This document shows, one piece after another, positions 10,328 through 18,550 of a stretch of 18,649 nucleotides of DNA (within the stretch, counting starts at the first letter, position 1; each line of letters opens with the position of its first letter). The DNA lies in NCBI GenBank assembly GCA_017471125.1, contig JAFUWR010000152.1, forward strand, positions 1 to 18,649, given 5' to 3'. The notes below the pieces were generated by a model. That model did no database searches and was not told the DNA's origin. It saw only the letters and a program-made list of their open reading frames with translations. Source of the stretch: Clostridia bacterium (GTDB taxonomy: Bacteria > Bacillota > Clostridia > Christensenellales > Aristaeellaceae). Position numbers and translations under genes: made by a program.

Positions 10328-13300
10328 ATGAGCCGAGACGTGACGGGCGACGCATACAACGGGCGCGAGGCGGTGCGATTGCAGGAGGAGCGGGCGGTCT
10401 ACGCCCGGCTGCAGGCGCTGACGGGCAACTTCATCGTCGTATATCTCGTGGATCCGGCGACGGGGAGCTACCGGGAGTTCAGCGCCACGGACGACTACGT
10501 GGAGAGCTTTGCCCAGGCGAAGGCGGGCGAGGACTTCTTCGGCAAGGTCCGCGAGGAGGCCGGCGCCTTCAACCATCCCGACGATTTGGAGCGCTTCCTG
10601 TCGGCCTGCACCAGGGAGAACGTGCTCTCCGAGATCGAAAAAAGCGGCATCTTCACGCTGGAATACCGCGTCCTGATGGAGGGCAAGCCCCTCTACGTCC
10701 AGATGAAGGCCGCCATGGTGGAGGAGAAGGAGGGACTTCGCCTGGTGGTGGGCCTCAACGACGTGGACGCCCAGGTCCGCCAGCGGGAGGCCGGGCGGGA
10801 AGCGGAGCGCGAAAAGGAGATCTACAACCAGATCACCGCAAGCCTCGCCGAGCAGTACGACACGCTGTACTATATCGACATCGCCACCAGCACCTATGCC
10901 GAGATCTCCTCCACGGACGAGTACAAGAAGCTGAACGTCCCGGCCACGGGCAACGACTTCTTCTCCGAGAGCCGCCGGAGCATCCGCAAGTACGTCCACC
11001 CGGAGGACCAGGAGCGGGCGCTGAGCATCCACTACCGGGACGCGATGCTGAACAACCTGAAGCGCGGCGGCTCCTTCTCGATGGCGTGGCGGCTGGTGGT
11101 GGACGGCCAGGTCAGGCACATCCGGCACACGGAGATCATGGCCAAGGACAAGGCGCACATCGTCGTCTGCATCAAGAACATCGACGCCGAGATCCAGGCG
11201 GAGCTCGCGCTCAAGGAGACCCAGAAGCAGAGCGTCACCTATACGCGCATCGCGGAGCGGCTGGCCTCCCACTTCGACCTCATCTACTATATCGACTGCG
11301 AGAACTCGAATTACGCCGAGTTCTCCACCAAGAAGAAGTCCGGCGAGCTTCGGGTGCAGGCCGAGGGGGACGACTTCTTCGCCACCTCCCGAAGGAACGT
11401 GGACCGGCTGATCTACCCCGAGGACCGGGACCGGCTTCGGCTGTTCCTGGACCGGGACCACCTGATCTCCCAGCTCGAGACCCGGCGGCAATTGACCGAG
11501 GACTACCGCATGTCCGTGGACGGCGGGCAGATACAGTACACGCGCATGTCGGTGACGTATTCCTCCGACCAGAGCCACTTCATCATCTGCATCGAGAACC
11601 GGGACAAGGATGTGCACCGGGAGCAGGAGCACCTGGCGGCGCTGTCGATGGCCAACGAGATGGCCCGTCGGGACGAGCTTACCCACACCAAGAACAAGAC
11701 CGCCTACCGCGAGATGGAGAAGGAGCTCCAGAAGCGGATGGAGACGGGGCGCGAGCCCTTCGGCATCGTGGTCTGCGACATCAACGGCCTCAAGGTCATC
11801 AACGACACGGAGGGCCACAAGGCGGGCGACGACTATATCCGCGCCTCCTGCGCGCTCATCTGCCGCATCTTCCACCACAGCCCGGTGTTCCGCGTCGGGG
11901 GCGACGAATTCGTCGTCATCCTCCGGGGGCAGGACTACGAGAACCGGGAGAGCCTGATGGCCACCCTGAGGCGCAAGGTGGAGGAGCACGTGCGCATCGG
12001 CGAGGGCGCGGTGGTGGCCTCCGGCCTGGCCGAGTACCGGCCGGACGAGGACCATGTCGTCGGCGATGTGTTCGACCGCGCCGACGAGCTGATGTACGCG
12101 GACAAGGCGCGATTGAAGGAGATGAAGCTCCTGCTGGAAAGCCACTCCCTCAAGGAGATGGCCAATTTCCGCATGATCACCGAGGACCGCCGGGCGATGG
12201 TGGACGCGCTGTACCGGGCGTTCGAGATCGTCTCCGAGGGCACCTACGTCTACCTCTGCGACATGAAGTACGACTTCTCCCGCTGGTCCAAGGGCGCGGT
12301 GGACGCCTACGGCCTGCCGTCGGAGTACATGTACGGGGCCGGGGACATCTGGGAGAACCAGATCCACCCCGAGGACCGGCCGGCCTACCGCAAGGGCATC
12401 GACGCGATCTTCGCCGGGAACACCGCGGGCCACGACATGCAGTACCGGGCCAAGCGGGTGACGGGGGAGTACGACGTGTGCACCTGCCGGGGCATCGTGC
12501 TGCGGGACACCTCCGGCGAGCCGGACTACTTCGTGGGCACCATCCGCAACCACGGTTTGCAGGGGCACATCGACGCGCTGACCGGGCTGCGCAATCAGTA
12601 CGGCTTCTTCGAGGACCTGGACGGCTTCATCAAGCGCAACACCGAGATCAACGTCATCCTGTTCGGCATCAGCCGCTTTTCGGAGATCAACGAGATGTAC
12701 GGCTACCATTTCGGCAACCGTGTCCTGCAGCTCTACGCCCGTAGCGTCTACGAGGAGACGGGCAACGCGGGGCACAGCTACCGCATCGACGGCACCAAGT
12801 TCGCGGTCATCAGCAACACCCTCAGCATCGACGAGCTTCGTGACCATTACGACCGCTTCCGCGCCTTCCTCCACGAGCGCTTCCAGGTGGACGGCAAGAA
12901 GGTGCTGCTGGACCTGCACTGCGGCGCGCTCAAGGTGGACAACTTCGCGGTGGACTCCCAGACCGTCTACGCCTGCCTCAACTACGCCGACGAGGAATCC
13001 AAGATACGCCAGCAGGGCGATTTGGTGGAGTTCCGCAACGACTTGAACGACCGAAACCACCAGCGCCTCGAGCTGCTGCACGCCATCCGCGCCTCCATCA
13101 TGCGCAACTACGAGGGCTTCTACCTGCTCTACCAGCCGGTGGTGGACGCGCAGACCGAGAAGCTGATCGGCGCGGAGGCGCTGCTGCGGTGGCGAAGCGA
13201 CCAGTACGGCACGGTGCCCCCGGACGAGTTTATCCCCGTGCTGGAATCCGACCCGCTGTTCCCGGAGCTGGGGGAGTGGATATTGAGAGAAGCCATCCTC

Positions 13301-13846
13301 GCGGCCAAGCAGATGCTTCGGCAGGACCCCGACTTCGTCATGAACGTCAACCTGTCCTACACCCAGCTCGAAAAGCCGGACTTCGTGGACATGGTGTTCC
13401 GCATCCTATCTGACCTGGAATACCCGCCGGAGCGCCTGTGCCTCGAGGTGACGGAGCGCTGCCGCCTGCTGGACCTGGAGCTTCTCAAGAACGTGGTCGT
13501 CAACCTCAAGGCCCGGGGCATCCCGGTGGCGCTGGACGACTTCGGCACCGGCTTCTCGTCCATCGGCATCCTCAAGGAGATCCCCGTCAGCATCATCAAG
13601 ATCGACCGCAGCTTCGTTCGGATGATCGAGGAGAACGAGATCGACCGGCAGCTCGTGCGCAACATCGCCGACCTCGCCTCCATATTCAGCGCGAAGGTCT
13701 GCGTCGAGGGCATCGAGACGGCGGGGATGCGGGACATCCTGATGCGCTACCACGTGGAGAGCTTCCAGGGCTACTACTACGCCAAGCCGCTTTTGATCGA
13801 CCAGTTCATGGCCTGGGAGCGCAACCAGCGTGATGGGCGACATTAA
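10328..13846 (+). CDS. Soluble dual c-di-GMP enzyme: PAS-PAS-PAS-GGDEF-PAS-GGDEF(degenerate)-EAL
   Basis: A 1172-residue protein with no signal peptide or membrane helix. Three PAS-like repeats begin at Y25, Y166 and Y305; their DFF motifs (69, 210, 349) and P(E/D)D motifs (84, 225, 364) keep the same 141- and 139-residue spacing. The first GGDEF domain (447-597) is canonical, with D484, N492-D493 and GGDEF at 524-528, so diguanylate cyclase activity is expected. The inhibitory RxxD site is missing (FHHS in its place). A fourth PAS domain (about 630-740, IHPEDR) precedes a second GGDEF fold (748-870) whose motif is DGTKF (821-825), with GISRF at the metal site, so it is inactive. The EAL domain (915-1165) is intact: E950-A-L, VNLS, EVTER, DDFGTGFSS, K1091, EGIE and QGYYYAKP. 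Both making and breaking of c-di-GMP are possible. GAGGAGGGG lies 5 bases before the ATG. Which activity dominates cannot be read from sequence. Confidence 0.94.
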   Translation: MSRDVTGDAYNGREAVRLQEERAVYARLQALTGNFIVVYLVDPATGSYREFSATDDYVESFAQAKAGEDFFGKVREEAGAFNHPDDLERFLSACTRENVLSEIEKSGIFTLEYRVLMEGKPLYVQMKAAMVEEKEGLRLVVGLNDVDAQVRQREAGREAEREKEIYNQITASLAEQYDTLYYIDIATSTYAEISSTDEYKKLNVPATGNDFFSESRRSIRKYVHPEDQERALSIHYRDAMLNNLKRGGSFSMAWRLVVDGQVRHIRHTEIMAKDKAHIVVCIKNIDAEIQAELALKETQKQSVTYTRIAERLASHFDLIYYIDCENSNYAEFSTKKKSGELRVQAEGDDFFATSRRNVDRLIYPEDRDRLRLFLDRDHLISQLETRRQLTEDYRMSVDGGQIQYTRMSVTYSSDQSHFIICIENRDKDVHREQEHLAALSMANEMARRDELTHTKNKTAYREMEKELQKRMETGREPFGIVVCDINGLKVINDTEGHKAGDDYIRASCALICRIFHHSPVFRVGGDEFVVILRGQDYENRESLMATLRRKVEEHVRIGEGAVVASGLAEYRPDEDHVVGDVFDRADELMYADKARLKEMKLLLESHSLKEMANFRMITEDRRAMVDALYRAFEIVSEGTYVYLCDMKYDFSRWSKGAVDAYGLPSEYMYGAGDIWENQIHPEDRPAYRKGIDAIFAGNTAGHDMQYRAKRVTGEYDVCTCRGIVLRDTSGEPDYFVGTIRNHGLQGHIDALTGLRNQYGFFEDLDGFIKRNTEINVILFGISRFSEINEMYGYHFGNRVLQLYARSVYEETGNAGHSYRIDGTKFAVISNTLSIDELRDHYDRFRAFLHERFQVDGKKVLLDLHCGALKVDNFAVDSQTVYACLNYADEESKIRQQGDLVEFRNDLNDRNHQRLELLHAIRASIMRNYEGFYLLYQPVVDAQTEKLIGAEALLRWRSDQYGTVPPDEFIPVLESDPLFPELGEWILREAILAAKQMLRQDPDFVMNVNLSYTQLEKPDFVDMVFRILSDLEYPPERLCLEVTERCRLLDLELLKNVVVNLKARGIPVALDDFGTGFSSIGILKEIPVSIIKIDRSFVRMIEENEIDRQLVRNIADLASIFSAKVCVEGIETAGMRDILMRYHVESFQGYYYAKPLLIDQFMAWERNQRDGRH

Positions 13847-13884
13847 TATAAATGATATCAAGTTACATAATCCAGTTACAGGTA

Positions 13885-13913
13885 TAGACAAAGCCGTCAT
13901 TATATGGTATGAT
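13885..13913 (+). promoter_or_regulatory. Predicted sigma-A promoter of the SBP-EAL gene and the following cyclase gene
   Basis: TAGACA (13885-13890, 5 of 6) and TATGAT (13908-13913, 5 of 6) are separated by 17 bases in an AT-rich gap of 109 bases. Transcription would begin near 13920, upstream of the GTG chosen at 13956. This supports the later start codon over an in-frame ATG at 13830, which would lie upstream of the promoter. Confidence 0.72.
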
Positions 13914-13937
13914 TTGGGAAATGGCGCACACCGCATG

Positions 13938-13958
13938 AGAAGGAGGCTGGATCACGTG
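13938..13958 (+). promoter_or_regulatory. Strong Shine-Dalgarno that decides the start of the SBP-EAL gene
   Basis: AGAAGGAGG (13938-13946) sits 9 bases before a GTG at 13956. The in-frame ATG codons at 13830 and 13935 have no comparable site. Starting at the GTG gives a normal signal peptide (MYRRRTFAALLLLAVLASL) with a basic head of three arginines. Confidence 0.75.
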
Positions 13959-16889
13959 TACAGAAGAAGGACGTTTGCGGCGCTGCTGCTCCTGGCGGTC
14001 TTGGCTTCCCTGATCTCCGCCGCCCCGGTCAACGCTCAGGCCGAGGGCCGGGGGACCGTCGTCCGCGTGGGCTGGTTCGAGTCGCCGTTCAATTCCACGG
14101 ACGACAACGGGCGGCGCTCCGGCTACGCCTACGAATACCAGCGCAAGATCGCGGCCTACACCGGCTGGGATTACGCCTACGTCAGCGGGAGCTGGCCGGA
14201 CCTGATGCGGATGCTGGAGGACGGCGAGATCGACCTGATGAGCGACGTGTCCTACACCGAGGCGCGGGCGGAAAACATGCTTTTCTCCGACTATTCGATG
14301 GGCACCGAGGAATACTGCGTGTTCGTCACTCCGGACGCGGAGGATGTCACGCCCGAGGACTACGCTACGCTGAACGGCAAGCGGGTCGGCGTGAACCAGG
14401 GCAGCGTCCAGCTTGAAATGTTCGAGCGGTGGGCCGAGGCCCACGGCGTCCAGGCGGAGGTCGTGCCGCTGACCAGCACCGAGGTCGACTCGGTGGACAT
14501 GCTCGAATCCGGCAAGCTGGACGCCTACGTGACGCTGAACGCCTACGGCGATCCGGCGCGGCTGCGGCCCGTGTGCAAGATCGGCTCGTCCGACTTCTTC
14601 TTTGCCGTGAACAGGGACCGCCCCGACCTGCTGGAGGCGCTGAACGCCGCCATGAGCCGGATCCAGGACGAAAACCCCTACTACAACCAGCGGATGTTCG
14701 AGCGGCACATGCAGAGCTACGGCGCCAACGCCTACCTGACGGCGGCGGAGCGCGACTGGCTGGCTGAGCACGGCAGCCTCCGGGTGGGCTATCAGGACAA
14801 CTACCTGGCCTTTTGCGCGAAGGACCCGGAGACCGGCAAACTGACCGGCATGCTCAAGGACTACCTTTCCTACGCCGCGGACTGCATGTCCAACGCGCAC
14901 ATCGACTTCGAGCCGGTGGCCTATCCCACCGCGGCGTCGGCCCTCGAGGCGATGGCCCGGGGCGAGGTGGACTGCGTGTTCCCCGCCAACCTGTCCAGCT
15001 ACGATGGCGAGAACATGGACATCGTCATGACCCCGCCCCTGATCCGCACGGACATGTACGCCGTGGTGCGCAAGGCGGACGAGAGCATCTTCGGCAGCAA
15101 GGAGCACGTCATCGTCGCGGTCAACGAGGGCAACCCGAACTATACCGCGTTCCTCCAGGACAACTATCCCGGCTGGCGGGCGGTGTACTACGCCACCACG
15201 CCGGACTGCCTGCGGGCGGTGTCCGAGGGCGTGGCCGACTGCGTGCTCATCAGCAGCTACCGCTACAACAACATATCCCGGCTCTGCGATAGATATAATC
15301 TGGTGGCCTTCGCCACCGGCGTGGGGCTGGACTATGCCTTCGCGGTGAACGACGGGCAGTCCGCGCTGTACGGCATCCTGGCGAAGGTCATCGGCATGGT
15401 GCCGAACCACGCGGTCAACGCGGCCATCTCCCGCTACATCGCCGAGGACGCCCGGCGCACCTTCTTCGACTTCATCCGGGACAACCTGGCCGTGGCTATC
15501 GCGGTGGTGGCCGCGGTGATGCTGCTGATCGTGCTGCTGATGCTGCGCAGCGTCCGGGCCGAGCGCCGGGCGAAGCAGCTGATCGCCGCCACGGAGATCG
15601 ACGGGCTGACCGGCCTTTACAACCGCGATTACTTTTTCCAGTACGCGAACCGCATGTACCGGGACCGCCCGGACCAGCCGAAGGACGCCTTCGTCGTGAA
15701 CATCGAGCAGTTCCACGCCGTCAACGCGCTGAACGGGCGCGAGTTCGGCGACCAGATATTGCGCATCCTCGGAAACGAGGTGCTGGCCGTGGCCCACGAG
15801 AACGGCGGCATCGGCGGGCGCTTCGGCGCGGACCGCTTCGACATCTACTGCCGCCGGGTAGACGATTACCAGAAGGTGTTCGACCGGCTGCAAAACAAGC
15901 TCACCGGCCTGGCCCCGAACGCCAGCATACGCATCCGCATGGGCGTGATGCCGTGGCAGGCGAAGCTGGAGCCGGTGCAGCAGTTCGACATGGCGCGGAC
16001 GGCGTGCAGCATGGCCCGGGGCCACTACAAGAAGCACCTGATCGTGTTCGACGAGGGGGTGCGCGAGCGGGAGCTGATGGACCAGCGCCTGCTCAACGAC
16101 CTGCGCCGCGCGCTGGACAACTATGAATTCGAGGTCTATTACCAGCCCAAGTACGACATCCAGGCCGACACGCCACGGCTGGTCAGCGCGGAGGCGCTCA
16201 TCCGCTGGCAGCACCCGGAGCTGGGCATGATCGCCCCGGACACCTTCATCCCGCTGTTCGAGCGCAACGGCAAGATCGGCGAGGTGGACAAGTACGTCTG
16301 GGCGCAGGCGGCGCGGCAGATCGCCCGCTGGCGGGCGCAGTTCGGCGTCACCATCCCGGTGTCCGTCAACCTGTCCCGGGTGGACGTGTTCGACCCGACG
16401 CTGATGGAGACCCTGGACGACATACTCAAGGAAAACGGCCTGGACCACGCCGCGTTCAGGCTGGAGGTCACCGAGACCGCCTACACCGAGAACTCGGACC
16501 AGGTCATCCGGGTCGTGGAAGGCCTGCGCGGTAAGGGCTTCACGGTGGAGATGGACGACTTCGGCACGGGCTACTCGTCGCTGAACATGCTGTCCGCCAT
16601 GCCGGTGGACGTGCTGAAGATGGACAAGACCTTCGTCCAGAACATCGAGAACGACCCCAAGGACATCCAGCTCGTGGCGCTGATCCTAGGCATCGCGAAC
16701 AACCTGAACATCCCGGTCATCGCCGAGGGCGTGGAGACGGAGGCCCAGATACGCCTGCTCAAGGAGCTTGGCTGTACGCTGGTGCAGGGCTATTACTTCT
16801 CAAAGCCCCTCCATCCCACGGAGTTCGAGGCCGACATCCTGTCGAAGGCGTTGAACGATACATGGACCGGCGACGGCACGAAACGATAG
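13956..16889 (+). CDS. Membrane c-di-GMP phosphodiesterase with two periplasmic-type SBP_bac_3 sensor modules, degenerate GGDEF and EAL
   Basis: From the GTG at 13956 the protein has 977 residues. A signal peptide ends near VNAQA (25-29). Two bacterial solute-binding family 3 modules follow, about 33-255 (VGWFESPFNS, GKRVGVNQGS) and 273-495 (LRVGYQDNYLAFC, ARGEVDCVFPANL). A membrane helix (510-531) leads to a GGDEF fold (540-695) with GADRF at 624-628 and N582 at the metal site, predicted inactive. The EAL domain (705-955) is complete: E746-A-L, VNLSR, EVTET, DDFGTGYSSL, LKMDK, EGVE and QGYYFSKP. The likely role is to sense an external small molecule and adjust c-di-GMP breakdown. Module 1 keeps the TxxRxxxxxFS motif (T101, R104) used by amino-acid-binding proteins to hold the carboxylate; module 2 lacks that arginine. 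The start was chosen from its ribosome site and promoter. A cyclase gene follows 21 bases later. Confidence 0.94.
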   Translation: MYRRRTFAALLLLAVLASLISAAPVNAQAEGRGTVVRVGWFESPFNSTDDNGRRSGYAYEYQRKIAAYTGWDYAYVSGSWPDLMRMLEDGEIDLMSDVSYTEARAENMLFSDYSMGTEEYCVFVTPDAEDVTPEDYATLNGKRVGVNQGSVQLEMFERWAEAHGVQAEVVPLTSTEVDSVDMLESGKLDAYVTLNAYGDPARLRPVCKIGSSDFFFAVNRDRPDLLEALNAAMSRIQDENPYYNQRMFERHMQSYGANAYLTAAERDWLAEHGSLRVGYQDNYLAFCAKDPETGKLTGMLKDYLSYAADCMSNAHIDFEPVAYPTAASALEAMARGEVDCVFPANLSSYDGENMDIVMTPPLIRTDMYAVVRKADESIFGSKEHVIVAVNEGNPNYTAFLQDNYPGWRAVYYATTPDCLRAVSEGVADCVLISSYRYNNISRLCDRYNLVAFATGVGLDYAFAVNDGQSALYGILAKVIGMVPNHAVNAAISRYIAEDARRTFFDFIRDNLAVAIAVVAAVMLLIVLLMLRSVRAERRAKQLIAATEIDGLTGLYNRDYFFQYANRMYRDRPDQPKDAFVVNIEQFHAVNALNGREFGDQILRILGNEVLAVAHENGGIGGRFGADRFDIYCRRVDDYQKVFDRLQNKLTGLAPNASIRIRMGVMPWQAKLEPVQQFDMARTACSMARGHYKKHLIVFDEGVRERELMDQRLLNDLRRALDNYEFEVYYQPKYDIQADTPRLVSAEALIRWQHPELGMIAPDTFIPLFERNGKIGEVDKYVWAQAARQIARWRAQFGVTIPVSVNLSRVDVFDPTLMETLDDILKENGLDHAAFRLEVTETAYTENSDQVIRVVEGLRGKGFTVEMDDFGTGYSSLNMLSAMPVDVLKMDKTFVQNIENDPKDIQLVALILGIANNLNIPVIAEGVETEAQIRLLKELGCTLVQGYYFSKPLHPTEFEADILSKALNDTWTGDGTKR

Positions 16890-16910
16890 AAGCGATGAGG
16901 TGAGACCGCG

Positions 16911-18530
16911 ATGCGCTCGTTAAAGACAAGATTTACCCTGATGACCATCTGCGTGCTGGTGCTGGCCCTGACGGCCATCTCCGCGCTCAGCGTGTTCTTC
17001 ATAAGAAACACCGAGAGCCACAAGTCGGACCAGCTCCTGCTGCTGCTGTGCGAGACGGGGGAGCGCAACCTCGACTACTACTTCAACAGCGTGCAGAAGT
17101 CGGTGGGCCGCGTCGCCTCCTTCGTGCAGGCGGACCTGGACGGGCTGGAGGACGACAAGCTCCAGGCCCACATGGAGCGGGTCGGCAGGTACTTCGAGGA
17201 GATGGCCTACAAGACCAACGGCGTGCTGACGTACTACTACCGCGTCGACCCGGAGGTGTCCCAAAACGTCAAGGGCTTCTGGTATACCGACCTGGACGGG
17301 GACGGCTTCGTGGAGCACGAGGTGACCGACATCACCCTCTACGACACCGAGGACACCTCGAAGCTGGTGTGGTTCACCGTGCCCAAGCACCAGGGCGAGG
17401 CCATCTGGCTGCCGCCCTACGTCACCGACAACCTGGACATCCGCGTCATCTCCTACAACGTCCCCATCTATTGGCGGGGCACGTTCGTGGGCGTCGTGGG
17501 CATCGAGATCGACTACACCACCATGGCCGAGCAGGTGGACAGCATCCGCCTGTACAGCAACGGCTACGCATTTTTGAACGACAGCGAGGGGCACCTGTTC
17601 TATCACCCGCGCCTCGACGTGACCCAGCTTGGCCCGGAGACCTACTCCGAGATCCCCGTCGGCGTCATCGGCGAAAAGACCTTCATACGCTACACCTACG
17701 ACGGCGAGGAGAAGCAGGCCGCGTGGCTGCCGCTGTCCAACGGGATGCGGCTGAACGTGACGGTGCCGGTGTCCGAGACCGAGGGCGACTGGCAGAAGCT
17801 GGTCGGGCGCATCGTGGTCGTGGCGGCGGCGGTGCTGGTGCTGTCCTGCCTGTTCACGCTGTTCTACACCCGGCGCGTCACCCGGCCCCTCGAGCAGCTC
17901 ACCGAGGCCGCGGAGCAGGCCGACCGGGGCAATTACGACTACACGCTGGACTACGAGGAGGACGACGAGGTGGGCCGGCTCACCAAGACCTTCAAGCGAT
18001 TGTCCGGCCACGTAAAGGACCACATCAGCGACCTGAACCGGCAGGCGTATGTCGACGCGCTGACCCACGTCAAGAACAAGGGCGCTTTCTCGGCGGCCAT
18101 CGAGGAGATGCAGAGCCAGTTGGAGAGCCGCCGCGGGAAGATGGCGTTCGCCATCGGCGTGTTCGACTGCGACGACCTCAAGCTGATCAACGACCAGTAC
18201 GGCCACGACAAGGGCGACGAGTACCTCAAGGCGGCCAGCCGCGTGATCTGCCGTGTGTTCCAGCACAGCCCCGTGTTCAGGATCGGCGGCGACGAGTTCT
18301 CCGTCATCCTGCGCAACGAGGATTACCAGAACCGGCAGGCCCTCGTTCGGCAGCTTGAGAAGATGAAGGCCGAGATCATCGCCGCCACCGAGAACAAGTG
18401 GGAGCAGGTGCACATGTCCATGGGCATCGCGGTGTACGACCCGCACGACGACCACACCGTCAACGACGTGGCCCGCCGCGCCGACGAGATCATGTACGAG
18501 AACAAGCGCAGCCGGAAAAAGGGAAGGTAG
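16911..18530 (+). CDS. Membrane diguanylate cyclase: Cache, HAMP, GGDEF
   Basis: A 539-residue protein. Helix 1 (9-31) and helix 2 (300-320) bracket an external domain (about 35-295) of double-Cache type, with the recognisable block IWLPPYVTD, ISYNVPIYWRGTFVGVVGIEID and a second lobe around YAFLNDSEGHLFYHP. HAMP covers about 318-372 (RRVTRPLEQLTEAAEQADRG). The GGDEF domain (380-535) has D419-C-D421, N427-D428 and GGDEF at 459-463, so it should make c-di-GMP from two GTP. The inhibitory RxxD position reads FQHS, so product inhibition through that site is not expected. GAGGTGAG lies 7 bases before the ATG. The gene begins 21 bases after the stop of the SBP-EAL phosphodiesterase gene, so a maker and a breaker of the same messenger are probably co-transcribed. 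Its GGDEF domain closely resembles the first GGDEF of the soluble protein at 10328-13846 (shared HSPVFR(V/I)GGDEF), suggesting duplication. Confidence 0.95.
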   Translation: MRSLKTRFTLMTICVLVLALTAISALSVFFIRNTESHKSDQLLLLLCETGERNLDYYFNSVQKSVGRVASFVQADLDGLEDDKLQAHMERVGRYFEEMAYKTNGVLTYYYRVDPEVSQNVKGFWYTDLDGDGFVEHEVTDITLYDTEDTSKLVWFTVPKHQGEAIWLPPYVTDNLDIRVISYNVPIYWRGTFVGVVGIEIDYTTMAEQVDSIRLYSNGYAFLNDSEGHLFYHPRLDVTQLGPETYSEIPVGVIGEKTFIRYTYDGEEKQAAWLPLSNGMRLNVTVPVSETEGDWQKLVGRIVVVAAAVLVLSCLFTLFYTRRVTRPLEQLTEAAEQADRGNYDYTLDYEEDDEVGRLTKTFKRLSGHVKDHISDLNRQAYVDALTHVKNKGAFSAAIEEMQSQLESRRGKMAFAIGVFDCDDLKLINDQYGHDKGDEYLKAASRVICRVFQHSPVFRIGGDEFSVILRNEDYQNRQALVRQLEKMKAEIIAATENKWEQVHMSMGIAVYDPHDDHTVNDVARRADEIMYENKRSRKKGR

Positions 18531-18550
18531 CGGGGGATAGACCTTCCTCT

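Noticed and set aside
10306..12744. A second plus-strand open frame overlapping the multi-PAS gene
   Set aside because: Translation is a G/R/A/P-rich string without motifs; the overlapping frame has PAS, GGDEF and EAL motifs.
13847..13955. Possible riboswitch or terminator between the multi-PAS and SBP-EAL genes
   Set aside because: The gap is AT-rich with a promoter but no stable stem with a T-tract and no known aptamer motif.
13863..16448. A 2.6-kb open frame on the minus strand opposite the SBP-EAL gene
   Set aside because: Same low-complexity composition, no domain motif, no ribosome site; the plus-strand gene explains the sequence fully.
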